Of a stretch of 64,000 bases of DNA, positions 25,802-34,300 are shown piece after piece. The number at the start of each line of letters is the position of its first letter. Within the stretch, counting starts at the first letter, position 1. This DNA is from Sulfurospirillum sp. UBA4058 (lineage in GTDB: Bacteria > Campylobacterota > Campylobacteria > Campylobacterales > Sulfurospirillaceae), in contig DFZK01000012.1 in NCBI GenBank assembly GCA_002382085.1, forward strand, positions 186,001-250,000, read 5' to 3'. The notes beneath the pieces are model-generated. The model saw nothing but the letters and a program-made list of their open reading frames with translations. It did not search any database and had not been told where the DNA came from. The position numbers and the translations under genes were made by a program.

Positions 25802-26974
25802 TCAAACCGATAGGGTTGTAACATTTCGAAGCGGAGGAAATTGTAAGTAAAACGTGGTTTCCTTCATGGCTACGGACTCAACCCAAACTTTAATACGGTA
25901 CATTTTGCAAACAGAATTCACAATATCCAGTCCTATGCCAAAACCACCGACTGTGGTGCTTCTACGTTCAAATCGCTTAAAAATAGTTTTTTTATTTTCT
26001 TCGCTAATACCGATACCCTTGTCGGTAACCGTCAAAAGGTACTCGGAAAGTTTCACGGAAATCGTTGTTTTGGGATAACTGTATTTGATGGCATTGGATA
26101 AAAGATTGTGAATCACTTTTTGAATACGGGACTTATCCATATGAATAAAGGTTGTTTGAAGTTGCGCGGTAATCGTATTTTCTTTCGTCGCGGCGATTTC
26201 ATTGAAATAGCTAACACTCTCTTGGATTAAAAGAGCAAGATCAAAGGTCTCTTCAAAGACTTCATCGATATCGTTAAAAGCGATGTAGCTTAAGCTATTG
26301 TAAATCTGTGAAATGAGTTTGGTACTAATAGAGATATGGTTAATAATGCGTCTATCGCTAAAAGAGCTTTGTTTCAGGCTTGAAACGCTCATCATCAAAG
26401 CCGCTACGGGCGTATTGAGTTCATGCGAACTGTCTTTAATAAATTTATTGAGTTTTTCAATGCGCGAATGAACGGGCTTGAGTAAAAACCGACTTAAAAA
26501 ATAACCTTCAATACCGACAAAAATAGCGGATATAAAAATACTCAAGAAAATAATGAATTTTAACGTGAATATCTCTTGTTCGCTCTTGGCTTCATCGACA
26601 ACAATATAGGCGACTTCATTGATAGGCGTTGCTAATTCGCGAACGGCGTAACGTGTTGCATTCACATCAACAATCTGATTTTTGAAGTTCGAAAAAAGAG
26701 GTTGTTTTTCCCTGTTTAACAATGCCACGCTAAAAAACTCTTTCGGTGGATGAAACGCATAAGGTACTTTATCCATTTCCGCCCTCATCAGCTCTTTTTC
26801 ATAACCCATGATGACGGTTTTAATTTCCATTAAGCGTTTTTCGTTAATTTTATATGTCTCGTTGCGGTAATACAAAATAGCAATGATCACCATAAGGATC
26901 AAAGCGGAGGCAACATAGACGATTAAAAATCCCCATAATGTTTTAAGTTCTTCTTTATTCAAAAAGGTATCCAT
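25802..26974 (-). CDS. Two-component sensor histidine kinase
   Basis: A 390-residue membrane kinase: helices at about 13-34 and 138-160 around a roughly 100-residue periplasmic sensor, then a dimerisation helix with phospho-acceptor H184 (SSHELNTPVAA) and a HATPase domain (NLLSNAIKYS, DKGIGI, GGFGIGLDIV). It overlaps its response regulator by 20 bp. The signal is unknown. Its position next to the KCGG peptide gene suggests a metal or redox cue, which is inference only. Confidence 0.9.
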   Translation of the reverse strand: MDTFLNKEELKTLWGFLIVYVASALILMVIIAILYYRNETYKINEKRLMEIKTVIMGYEKELMRAEMDKVPYAFHPPKEFFSVALLNREKQPLFSNFKNQIVDVNATRYAVRELATPINEVAYIVVDEAKSEQEIFTLKFIIFLSIFISAIFVGIEGYFLSRFLLKPVHSRIEKLNKFIKDSSHELNTPVAALMMSVSSLKQSSFSDRRIINHISISTKLISQIYNSLSYIAFNDIDEVFEETFDLALLIQESVSYFNEIAATKENTITAQLQTTFIHMDKSRIQKVIHNLLSNAIKYSYPKTTISVKLSEYLLTVTDKGIGISEENKKTIFKRFERRSTTVGGFGIGLDIVNSVCKMYRIKVWVESVAMKETTFYLQFPPLRNVTTLSV

Positions 26975-27611
26975 TTCCTCTAACGGTTTGAATTTTATCT
27001 TTTCCTAAAATAGTGCGTAAATTTTTAATATAAACTCTAATCGTCGCTTCACTGGGCATTTCATGATAATCCCATAAATTTTGAATAAGCTCTTCCGAAG
27101 AAACGACTTTCCCTTTTTGATTGCACAGATACAGTAAAATTTTACACTCTTTGCGAGTAAGCGTGTAGGATATTCCATTGACAAGCAAACGATTTTTTGA
27201 AACGATTAACGAAACATCGTCGTCTAATTTTAAGGCTTCTTCATTGACGATGTGAAAGCGTTTTTGAATATTTTTAATTCTTAAATCCAGCTCTTCCAGA
27301 TCAAAAGGTTTTTTAATGTAATCGTCACAGCCGTTCTCAAAGCCTTTTTTTAAATGAGCCGTATCTTGAAAGGCGGTTATAATAATGGTAGGAGTATTGT
27401 TTTGATACGTACGAATTTCTTTAAGAAGGTCGATACCGCTTAATTTGGGGACATTGATGTCAAGAATTAAAAGGTCAAATTTTTGATCGTTCAGTGCATC
27501 AAAAGCTGATTGTCCATCGCAAAAATGCACGGTTTGATGCCTATGTCCGTTGAGATGACAGAGTAAAATGTCGGACAAAATAGGATCGTCCTCCAACACT
27601 AAAATCTTCAT
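26955..27611 (-). CDS. OmpR-family response regulator
   Basis: A 218-residue regulator with a receiver domain (EDD at 7-9, phospho-acceptor D51 in LILDINVP, K100 in KKPF) and an OmpR/PhoB winged-helix domain (YTLTRKECKILLYL ... TIRVYIKNLRTIL ... TVRGNGYLF). It is paired with the overlapping kinase. A TATAAT-like -10 lies at 27633-27638 on the minus strand. The inverted repeat at 27932-27957 upstream of the small peptide gene is a candidate binding site. Confidence 0.93.
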   Translation of the reverse strand: MKILVLEDDPILSDILLCHLNGHRHQTVHFCDGQSAFDALNDQKFDLLILDINVPKLSGIDLLKEIRTYQNNTPTIIITAFQDTAHLKKGFENGCDDYIKKPFDLEELDLRIKNIQKRFHIVNEEALKLDDDVSLIVSKNRLLVNGISYTLTRKECKILLYLCNQKGKVVSSEELIQNLWDYHEMPSEATIRVYIKNLRTILGKDKIQTVRGNGYLFE

Positions 27612-27636
27612 CGAGCGTTCCCTTTTTCATCCATTA

Positions 27637-27664
27637 TACCATAGCCTTTGCGAAGGCTACGGTA
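27637..27664 (-). terminator. Hairpin after the KCGG-repeat peptide gene
   Basis: A 12-bp stem with one mismatch (TACCATAGCCTT against AAGGCTACGGTA) and a 4-nt loop lies between the small peptide gene and the response regulator. There is no long T-run; it probably reduces read-through into the regulator, which has its own -10 box. Confidence 0.5.
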
Positions 27665-27680
27665 TGACTGTGAGCCTTAC

Positions 27681-27896
27681 TTATTTCTTTTCCGCTCCGC
27701 ACTTTGCATCGGCGGGTTTTTTGGTATCCTGAGACATTTTATCGCCGCCGCATTTTGCATCGGCAGGCTTTTTCATCTCTTTGGTATCTTTGGTAGCGTT
27801 CATCTCTCCGCCGCATTTACCCTCGGCCGCCATTGCACCGCTTACGAACATTGCAGCCATACCTAACGCTACAAGAGGTTTAACTTTAACTTGCAT
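27681..27896 (-). CDS. HvfA/bufferin-like KCGG-repeat secreted peptide
   Basis: A 71-residue exported peptide. A signal peptide (KVKPLVALGMAAMFVSGAMAA, cleavage after AMA) is followed by a low-complexity Lys/Asp/Thr-rich chain with three Cys-containing units, EGKCGG, DAKCGG and DAKCGA. EGKCG is the pentapeptide that MNIO (DUF692) enzymes convert to oxazolone-thioamide groups in HvfA/bufferin copper-binding RiPPs (family knowledge). No MNIO or DUF2063 partner gene lies in the window, so any modification must come from elsewhere. GGAG precedes the ATG. Two-component genes follow downstream. Confidence 0.65.
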   Translation of the reverse strand: MQVKVKPLVALGMAAMFVSGAMAAEGKCGGEMNATKDTKEMKKPADAKCGGDKMSQDTKKPADAKCGAEKK

Positions 27897-27931
27897 AAAA
27901 TCTCCTTTTTTGGGGTTTGGATAGTGGCAGT

Positions 27932-27957
27932 ATAATGATTTTACGTGTAGTCATTAT
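27932..27957. promoter_or_regulatory. Inverted repeat in the divergent peptide/TAT-oxidoreductase promoter region
   Basis: ATAATGA-n12-TCATTAT, overlapping a minus-strand TATACT/TATAAT-like -10 region upstream of the KCGG peptide gene and facing the divergent 28008 gene. A candidate site for the adjacent response regulator. Confidence 0.4.
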
Positions 27958-28007
27958 GTAGTTTTATTACACAAATCCTTTACATGCGGTGTGCTAAAAT
28001 AGCTACC

Positions 28008-28496
28008 ATGAAGAGACGAACCTTTATAGCACTCGGTGCTACATCACCTTTGTTTTTGAGAATGGATACGCACGCTCGAGAAATTCCTAAAGACGTATGG
28101 GAAACCATAGCAAGTGTGCAAGACGTTTTATTTCCCAAAACCCAACACATGCCATCAGCACAGGAGGTAAATGCACTTTTTTATTTGGTATCGAACAGTT
28201 CATCCGAATATTTTGATGCAAATGATTTAGAGTTGCTTATCAAAGGAGCTTTTGTTTTTCATCAAAAATTTCCGGATTTTTGGGAGCAAGATACTGTATC
28301 CAAAAACAAAATCTTAGAGATTGCAACAAAAGATGATGACTTAGAAAAATGGCTTTCAAGACTTATCTATTATACGCTTGAAGCTATGTTTAGCGATCCT
28401 ATTTACGGTGGAAATACCCATGAACGAGGGTGGAACGCAACCTTACATGTCAATGGAAATCCTCGCCCTATGCAAAAATACGGAAGAAAAGCATGA
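28008..28496 (+). CDS. Gluconate 2-dehydrogenase subunit 3-like TAT protein
   Basis: A 162-residue protein with a short twin-arginine-type leader (MKRRTFIALGATSPLFL) and a helical body (VWETIASVQDVLFPKTQHMPSA) matching the Gluconate_2-dh3 family, the small subunit of periplasmic GMC-type flavoprotein dehydrogenases. It probably carries the co-folded flavoprotein partner through the Tat pore. I chose 28008 because this ATG creates the RR leader. It overlaps the flavoprotein gene by 4 bp (ATGA). Confidence 0.75.
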   Translation: MKRRTFIALGATSPLFLRMDTHAREIPKDVWETIASVQDVLFPKTQHMPSAQEVNALFYLVSNSSSEYFDANDLELLIKGAFVFHQKFPDFWEQDTVSKNKILEIATKDDDLEKWLSRLIYYTLEAMFSDPIYGGNTHERGWNATLHVNGNPRPMQKYGRKA

Positions 28497-30145
28497 AGTA
28501 CGATGTTTGCATTATCGGTAGCGGTGCGGGAGCAGGACCGCTTGCTTATGAGCTTTCACATGCTGGGAAAAAGGTCGTTATCCTCGAAAAAGGCGATATT
28601 TACAGTGAACAAGATTTTTCCAAAGATGAAATCGCTTATACCAAACGCCCTGTTTTTACGCCTAAACTAAGCGATGAGTACCATACGATTGAAACCTTGG
28701 AAGAGGGAAAATGGATCAAAACGCCTACCTATGAAAATCATTGGAATTTTTGGAACGGAAGTCTTCTGGGAGGCTCTTCCAATTTCATGAGCGGCTTTTT
28801 TCATCGCCTTAAACCAAATGATTTTAAGCTAAAATCTGTTTACGGCGCGTATGAGGGAGCCAATATTGAAGATTGGCCGATATGCTATGAAGAGCTTGAG
28901 CCTTACTATGATATGGTTGAAAAAATCGTTGGTGTTTCAGGACGTGTTAGCGAACATGCGCATCAAGAACCAAGAAGCACTAACGCATACCCGTATCCCC
29001 CTTTAGCAGAACACCCCATTGTTGAAAAATTTGATGCGGCATGTAAAGAGTTAAACTTCACCTCTTTCATGACACCAAGAGCCATTCTTTCCGAACCTAA
29101 AGGGAACCGAAACCCGTGTTACTATTCTCATTATTGCGGTTCTTACGCATGTTCAAGCGGAGCAAAAGGAAGCTCAAGAGCTGCTTTAATTCAACCTGCT
29201 TTAGCAACCGGTAATTTACATATCATAGCAAACGCTTTTGTAGTCAAATTGGAAACCGATGGTACGCACAAGGTTCAAAAAGCACGCTATCTTACAAAAG
29301 AAGGCACTCAAAAACAGGTAAAAGCGAAACTTTTTATCCTTGCAGCGCAAGCAGTTGAGAGTTCACGTTTATTGTTAAATTCCAAAAATGAGGCATTTCC
29401 GAACGGGTTAGCCAATTCTTCAGGAGCCGTTGGAAAAAATCTTCTCTTTTCAGGTGGGGGTATGGGTTCAGGTGAGTTTGATGTAAGCCATTTTAGTCAA
29501 GAAGTTCTTTTGCAACCGGGGCTTTTTGTAAATCGTGCCTTGAAAGATTGGTATTTTACACCAAAGTTTAAAGGTGGATTGATTGACTTTTTATTTGAGC
29601 ATGCCAATCCGATTCGACGTGCCAACGCTTTGAAACGAGAAGACGACAAACTCATCTTTGGGCAAAAGCTTCAAGATAAAATCTTTCAAACATTTACAAC
29701 AATCAGAGTGCTTAATTTTGAAATCTTTAACGATTGGATGCCCAATGATAACTGTTTCGTCTCCGTTGATGAAAAATACAAAGATAAATACGGCATTCCT
29801 GTTGCAAACATTCGCATAGGGGCGCATCCCGAAGATGTAAGGGTAGGAGAATTTTTAGCCACCAAAGCGACTCAATTACTCCAACACATGGGAGCAAAAA
29901 ATATAGCGTACGAAATTTCTCCTTTACCGTCTCAAAATCTCCAAGCGGGAGGCTGCCGTTTTGGTGACGATCCTAAAAAACACGTGCTCAATCGCTATTG
30001 CCAAAGCCACGATATTCCCAATCTTTTCGTAACAGACGGGAGTTTTATGCCCACAGGAGGCAGTGTTCCTTACACATGGACGATTTATGCAAACGCCTTT
30101 CGTATCGCCGATTATATTAAAAACCATTTTGATCTCCTCGTATAA
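28493..30145 (+). CDS. GMC oxidoreductase, gluconate 2-dehydrogenase flavoprotein-like
   Basis: A 550-residue FAD enzyme. The Rossmann motif IIGSGAGAGPLAYEL starts at residue 6, GGSSNFMSGFF lies near 97, a Cys-rich segment (CYYSHYCGSYACSSGAKGSSRAAL) resembles the iron-sulfur-type cysteine patch of gluconate dehydrogenase large subunits, and the C-terminus has the GMC end block FVTDGSFMPTGGSVPYTWTIYANA. It probably oxidises a sugar acid or polyol in the periplasm. The usual cytochrome c subunit is missing here. The start ATG overlaps the upstream stop. Confidence 0.8.
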   Translation: MKYDVCIIGSGAGAGPLAYELSHAGKKVVILEKGDIYSEQDFSKDEIAYTKRPVFTPKLSDEYHTIETLEEGKWIKTPTYENHWNFWNGSLLGGSSNFMSGFFHRLKPNDFKLKSVYGAYEGANIEDWPICYEELEPYYDMVEKIVGVSGRVSEHAHQEPRSTNAYPYPPLAEHPIVEKFDAACKELNFTSFMTPRAILSEPKGNRNPCYYSHYCGSYACSSGAKGSSRAALIQPALATGNLHIIANAFVVKLETDGTHKVQKARYLTKEGTQKQVKAKLFILAAQAVESSRLLLNSKNEAFPNGLANSSGAVGKNLLFSGGGMGSGEFDVSHFSQEVLLQPGLFVNRALKDWYFTPKFKGGLIDFLFEHANPIRRANALKREDDKLIFGQKLQDKIFQTFTTIRVLNFEIFNDWMPNDNCFVSVDEKYKDKYGIPVANIRIGAHPEDVRVGEFLATKATQLLQHMGAKNIAYEISPLPSQNLQAGGCRFGDDPKKHVLNRYCQSHDIPNLFVTDGSFMPTGGSVPYTWTIYANAFRIADYIKNHFDLLV

Positions 30146-30166
30146 GCGCAGGACAAAGGAATAAAC

Positions 30167-31093
30167 ATGCCGACACCTTCTATCACGCCGGAAATCCTCT
30201 TTGAGGCACGCCGTCATTTTCTCAAACTCGGAGCGGGCGCACTGGTAAGCTCCACCGCGCTCTCGCAACTTTTAGCTTCTATGCCAGAAGAGATACAACT
30301 CTCTTTCACGAAAGACCCCAACCCGTTAAAACTGACACCCAATACGTTCGAGCAAGTCAGCAACTACGTCAATTTCTACGAGTTTTCCACCGATAAAACC
30401 GCCCCCGTGAAAATGGCGCAAGTAATAAAACTGAAACCGTGGAGTTTAGGATTTTTCGGCGAAATTGCACGCGAAGAGATGGTCGAAGTAGACGATCTTA
30501 TCGCGAAATTCGGGCTGGAAGAGCGGATTTACCGTTTTCGTTGCGTCGAAGGTTGGTCGATGGTCGTACCGTGGATCGGATTTCCGCTTTATAAGCTGCT
30601 TGATTATTTACAACCAAACTCCAAAGCCAAATACGTCAAATTTACCACGCGTCACGAACCGGACATCTTCCCAGACCAAGCCAAAGGTCTTTTTGCCTCC
30701 ATCAAACACCCCTACGTGGAAGGACTTCGTATGGACGAAGCAAGGCATCCGCTTACCTTTTTAGCGGTCGGTATGTACGGCAAGCCTTTGCCCAAACAAA
30801 ACGGCGCGCCCATTCGTCTTGTCGTTCCGTGGAAATACGGCTTTAAATCCATCAAATCGCTTGATCTCATCGAATGCGTGGAAGAACAACCCCTCAACAC
30901 ATGGCAGGCGATGGCACCGGAAGAGTACGGCTTTTACGCCAATGTCAACCCTCACGTCGATCATCCAAGGTGGAGCCAAGCCAAAGAAAGGCTTTTAGGT
31001 AAACTCACCAAGCAAGAGACGCTGATGTTTAACGGCTACGAAAAAGAGGTTTCGCATTTATACGCCGGTATGGATTTGAGGAAGCAGTATTGA
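30167..31093 (+). CDS. msrP: Periplasmic methionine sulfoxide reductase, molybdenum subunit
   Basis: A 308-residue Tat-exported molybdopterin enzyme (YedY). The leader has ARRHFLKLGAGALV; the Mo-ligand Cys is C126 in YRFRCVEGW, and PWIGFPLYKLLDYL and VPWKYGFKSIKS are family blocks. It reduces oxidised methionines in periplasmic proteins, taking electrons from MsrQ. AAAGGA lies six bases before the ATG. The stop overlaps the msrQ start. Confidence 0.95.
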   Translation: MPTPSITPEILFEARRHFLKLGAGALVSSTALSQLLASMPEEIQLSFTKDPNPLKLTPNTFEQVSNYVNFYEFSTDKTAPVKMAQVIKLKPWSLGFFGEIAREEMVEVDDLIAKFGLEERIYRFRCVEGWSMVVPWIGFPLYKLLDYLQPNSKAKYVKFTTRHEPDIFPDQAKGLFASIKHPYVEGLRMDEARHPLTFLAVGMYGKPLPKQNGAPIRLVVPWKYGFKSIKSLDLIECVEEQPLNTWQAMAPEEYGFYANVNPHVDHPRWSQAKERLLGKLTKQETLMFNGYEKEVSHLYAGMDLRKQY

Positions 31094-31644
31094 AAACACT
31101 CATCGTTGTTTTAGCCCTTTTACCGCTAGGCTATACGTACTACGCGCTTGAAAGTGCCATCGACCCCATCAAAATGCTCTACACTACGACAGGCGTGGGA
31201 GCCTTGTTGCTTCTGTTACTTTCCTTAGCACCTTCTACATGTCAAAGATTTTGCGCCCTCAATCTGCTTCGTTTTCGCAAAACGCTCGGACTCTTGGCGT
31301 TTGTCTACGCTCTTTTACATGTAAGCGTTTTTATCGTTTTAGACAGCGAATTGGATTTCGTGACGCTCTTTGCAAAAAGCCTCAAAAAACCCTTTATCTA
31401 CGTCGGTGTTATCGCCTTTTTGATTCTTTTATTGATGGCGTTTAGCTCTACCAAAAAACGTTTTGCACGTTTTTCGCGCTACCATAAAGCCGTTTACGTC
31501 GCGCTCATTTTGGCATTACTTCATAGTTTTTGGGCGCAAAAGGTCGCCGGAGCGTTTGAGTACGGCATGATTGCGATCGGTATCGTGCTACTGGGCGAAA
31601 GAGTTTGGAATAAGTGCCGCTTTGCGATCGCAAAGCGGCACTAG
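31090..31644 (+). CDS. msrQ: Heme-containing membrane subunit MsrQ
   Basis: A 184-residue protein with about six membrane helices of the ferric-reductase-like YedZ/MsrQ family (Gly-Tyr-Thr-Tyr-Tyr-Ala-Leu at the start, LRFRKTLGLLAFVYALLHVSVF and YHKAVYVALILALLHSFWAQK supplying heme-ligand His). It transfers electrons from the quinone pool or flavin to MsrP. The start is TTG at 31090-31092, nested in the msrP stop (TTGA), so translation is coupled. A TTTACATGTAAG copy (31314-31325) lies within. Confidence 0.92.
   Translation: MKTLIVVLALLPLGYTYYALESAIDPIKMLYTTTGVGALLLLLLSLAPSTCQRFCALNLLRFRKTLGLLAFVYALLHVSVFIVLDSELDFVTLFAKSLKKPFIYVGVIAFLILLLMAFSSTKKRFARFSRYHKAVYVALILALLHSFWAQKVAGAFEYGMIAIGIVLLGERVWNKCRFAIAKRH
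31314..31325. repeat. TTTACATGTAAG, intragenic near-copy
   Basis: One mismatch to the palindrome, inside msrQ. Confidence 0.8.
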
Positions 31645-31647
31645 GAT

Positions 31648-33657
31648 TTAGAACGCGTAGTGTAAATTGATATAACCGTAACGCCCCGGTTCGTTAATGA
31701 GCATCACAGAATCGTCGCTTCCGGCATAATTGATAAGTATTAAATCTTTATACGTGTTGGAGACGGCATAGGTCTTGTCGAAGAGATTGTCGATGCCGAC
31801 CGTAACGTCGAAGTTTTTACTGATTTTATAGTTGTATTTGAGGTTTAAAACGGCGTATCCACCGAGGATTTGCTCTCCGTTATCGCTATCGACGTTATCC
31901 CAACGTTTGGCGGCGACCACTTCCGTTTTTAACGTATGGTTCGCTTCATGATAGCTCAGCGACGTTACGGCGCGAAGCGGCACGATATCGGCTAAGTCTT
32001 TGTCGGTTTGTCCTGCAAGCGGTTTGTCTTTTTCGCCTTTAAGGTAACTCATACCGTAATTGAGCGTCCAAGCTTTTGAAAAATCGTAATACGCATCCAA
32101 GGAAGCACCGTAAATCGTCGCATCGACGTTCACGTATTTCGTCGCATCGGCGTTATAGTAGATATAGTCTTTTAAGTCTGAGTAAAAAATCTTTCCTTTA
32201 ACGCCGGCATTATCGTAGTGGGCTTTAAAACCAAGATCGGTTTCGTAATTGCTCACTTGATCTAAAATACCCGTTGAACGAGCGGCATGGTACAACTCTC
32301 GTGCATCCGGTACGCGCGACGCTTTTCCAAAACCGATAAAGTAGTCCACGTTATCGGTTGCTTTATAGGTGACAATCGCATTCGCCGAAAGAGCTTCGTA
32401 ATCGTTCTCATAGCGTTGGACGTAGGTTTGCCCTCTTCGATGGGCTTTAACGTCCGTATCGTCGTAACGAGCACCCGCTTGAACGTTCACGCGATCGATC
32501 GTTTTTTCGTAGTGCGCAAAGAGTGCTTTATTGGTCGTATCCACATCGGGTATCGTCGATAAATTCATAACGTTTGAGACGACTCCCGTTGCAACATTGG
32601 TGACGTAGCTTTGACCGTCCCAATTACGTTTGCTCGTATCGATACCGTAAACGAGCTCTCCGCCGCCTAAATCCATACTATTTTTAAGCTTGGCACCCTC
32701 TATCGAAGAGTCCATATCGGTCGTATTGTACGTAGCGGGGGAAGGACGTATACGGTATTTGTTCGACATCGGGTGTTCGACTTTAGAGTAATAGGTCTCC
32801 AAAGCAAGCTCTTTGGAAAACGTACCCAAATCGTAAAGACTATAACCGAAAGTGTAAATATCGCTATCGTCGCGATCCGCGTCCATCATACGTGAAGGAT
32901 AAAGCACGTTGTCGCTACGATTGAGCGTATAGCCTAAACGGATTTCTTGATTGTCGGAGGGATTGATAAAGACTTTACCCATAAACGTTTTCTTTTCGTA
33001 CGATCGTAAATCGCTCGTACTGTAACGATTGGCGTTCATCCCCATTCCTTGGGCGACGGCATTGTTGAGCTGGTCGTAAAACGTATCGCCGTTTCCGTCT
33101 TTGTACTGATCGCTACGTTCGGTCGATACGCTCAACAAAGCTCGAATATATTCGTTTCCGCCGCCCGCACTCGCCGAAGCTTTACGATAGCCGTAACTGC
33201 CGATACCTAAATTCACGTCGCCGTTTGGCTCTTTGGTCGGCGTTTTAGTCTCTGCGACGACCACACCGCTTAGCGTTCCGAAATTTTCAACGTCGTAAGG
33301 ACCTTCGACGATTTTGACGTTTTCAATGTTGTCGGCGTTAATATGCGTGATCGCGGGGTCCATACGATTGGGGCATCCGCCGTAAAGCTTGGCGTCATCG
33401 ATCAAAACATTGATATTATCTCTCTTTTGCCCGCGTAAGATAATATCGTTGGCAACGCCGCTTCCTCGTAGCATCGTAACAGACGCGCTGTTGCGAGAGA
33501 GTGCCTCCGCCAAATCCGCCGATTTGAGCTCTTCACCGCTAATATTTTTAATTTCCGTTGAAAAACGTTCTCCCTCGACGCTAATCGCTCCAAGATCTAT
33601 CGTCTCTGCAATTAAAATCGTCGAGACCGCCAAAGATACTCCGATAATTCTTTTCAT
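31648..33657 (-). CDS. TonB-dependent outer-membrane receptor, OprC/NosA copper-receptor-like
   Basis: A 669-residue receptor with signal peptide (MKRIIGVSLAVSTILIAE), plug domain (about 25-150) and a C-terminal beta-barrel ending in aromatic F (YINLHYAF). The plug contains YGGCPNRMDPAITHI, close to the GGCPNRMDP block of OprC/NosA TonB-copper receptors, which suggests copper or Cu-chelate uptake (by family, not proven). The start at 33655-33657 follows GGGAGA. Neighbours give no TonB/ExbBD. Convergent with msrQ, 3 bp apart. Confidence 0.85.
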   Translation of the reverse strand: MKRIIGVSLAVSTILIAETIDLGAISVEGERFSTEIKNISGEELKSADLAEALSRNSASVTMLRGSGVANDIILRGQKRDNINVLIDDAKLYGGCPNRMDPAITHINADNIENVKIVEGPYDVENFGTLSGVVVAETKTPTKEPNGDVNLGIGSYGYRKASASAGGGNEYIRALLSVSTERSDQYKDGNGDTFYDQLNNAVAQGMGMNANRYSTSDLRSYEKKTFMGKVFINPSDNQEIRLGYTLNRSDNVLYPSRMMDADRDDSDIYTFGYSLYDLGTFSKELALETYYSKVEHPMSNKYRIRPSPATYNTTDMDSSIEGAKLKNSMDLGGGELVYGIDTSKRNWDGQSYVTNVATGVVSNVMNLSTIPDVDTTNKALFAHYEKTIDRVNVQAGARYDDTDVKAHRRGQTYVQRYENDYEALSANAIVTYKATDNVDYFIGFGKASRVPDARELYHAARSTGILDQVSNYETDLGFKAHYDNAGVKGKIFYSDLKDYIYYNADATKYVNVDATIYGASLDAYYDFSKAWTLNYGMSYLKGEKDKPLAGQTDKDLADIVPLRAVTSLSYHEANHTLKTEVVAAKRWDNVDSDNGEQILGGYAVLNLKYNYKISKNFDVTVGIDNLFDKTYAVSNTYKDLILINYAGSDDSVMLINEPGRYGYINLHYAF

Positions 33658-33764
33658 ATATTCTCCCTTAAAATGGTACATTAATCTTAAAGTCCTAGTG
33701 TTAAAAGTGTGTTAAATAAAACTTCTTCAAATCACTTTTGACGCTTTTTATCGTCAGTGAATCC

Positions 33765-33776
33765 TTTACATGTAAG
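33765..33776. repeat. TTTACATGTAAG, intergenic near-copy
   Basis: One mismatch. It lies between the TonB receptor and the cytochrome c gene, about 115 bp before the latter. Confidence 0.8.
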
Positions 33777-33891
33777 AATAACTTCTCCAAGCGTACCTTT
33801 CAACACACATGACATGTACGTTTTTCTTGACGTAACGCAACGACACGCACACGCTTTTTTGGTTACAATTCTTTCAAAAAGAAGGAGTCGT

Positions 33892-34230
33892 ATGCGTATA
33901 CAGGTTGTACCTTTAATCGTTCTTTTCAGCGTATCTTTGTACGCCGCTCCAAGCGGCGAGACCTTGTTTCAAGGTAACTGCGTGACATGCCACGACCATA
34001 CGAAAACCCTTTCCGCACCTTCCATCAAAGAGATACAAGCACGTTACAAAAGCGTCTTTCATACCAAAGAAGCCTTCGTATCGTTTGCGGTACGATGGCT
34101 AAACGCACCTGAGGCAAAGAGCGCGATTTTACAAGACGCGGTGAAAAAATTTGAGCTTATGCCGACCATAGGCGTCGACCAAGAGAGTCTGAAAGCCATC
34201 GCTGAATTTCTCTACGACGGCTCTTCTTAA
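33892..34230 (+). CDS. Small periplasmic monoheme cytochrome c
   Basis: A 112-residue protein with signal peptide (MRIQVVPLIVLFSVSLYAA) and one heme c site, NCVTCHD. A Met at residue 96 (LMPTIGV) could be the second heme ligand. The start at 33892 follows GAAGGAG; the reading frame can be extended 45 residues upstream, but these are not coding-like. A general electron carrier; partner unknown. It is alone on the plus strand between two minus-strand genes. Confidence 0.85.
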   Translation: MRIQVVPLIVLFSVSLYAAPSGETLFQGNCVTCHDHTKTLSAPSIKEIQARYKSVFHTKEAFVSFAVRWLNAPEAKSAILQDAVKKFELMPTIGVDQESLKAIAEFLYDGSS

Positions 34231-34255
34231 AGCGTTTTGAAAATAGACCTGCAAC

Positions 34256-34289
34256 CGTTAACGCCGCGACGATCGCTTCGGCGTTAACG
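34256..34289. repeat. Perfect 11-bp inverted repeat between convergent genes
   Basis: CGTTAACGCCG-n12-CGGCGTTAACG lies between the cytochrome c and chemoreceptor stops. It can serve as a hairpin in both transcripts, but neither side has a clear T-run, so it is called only a probable bidirectional 3' structure. Confidence 0.6.
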
Positions 34290-34300
34290 AGGGAAAAAGT

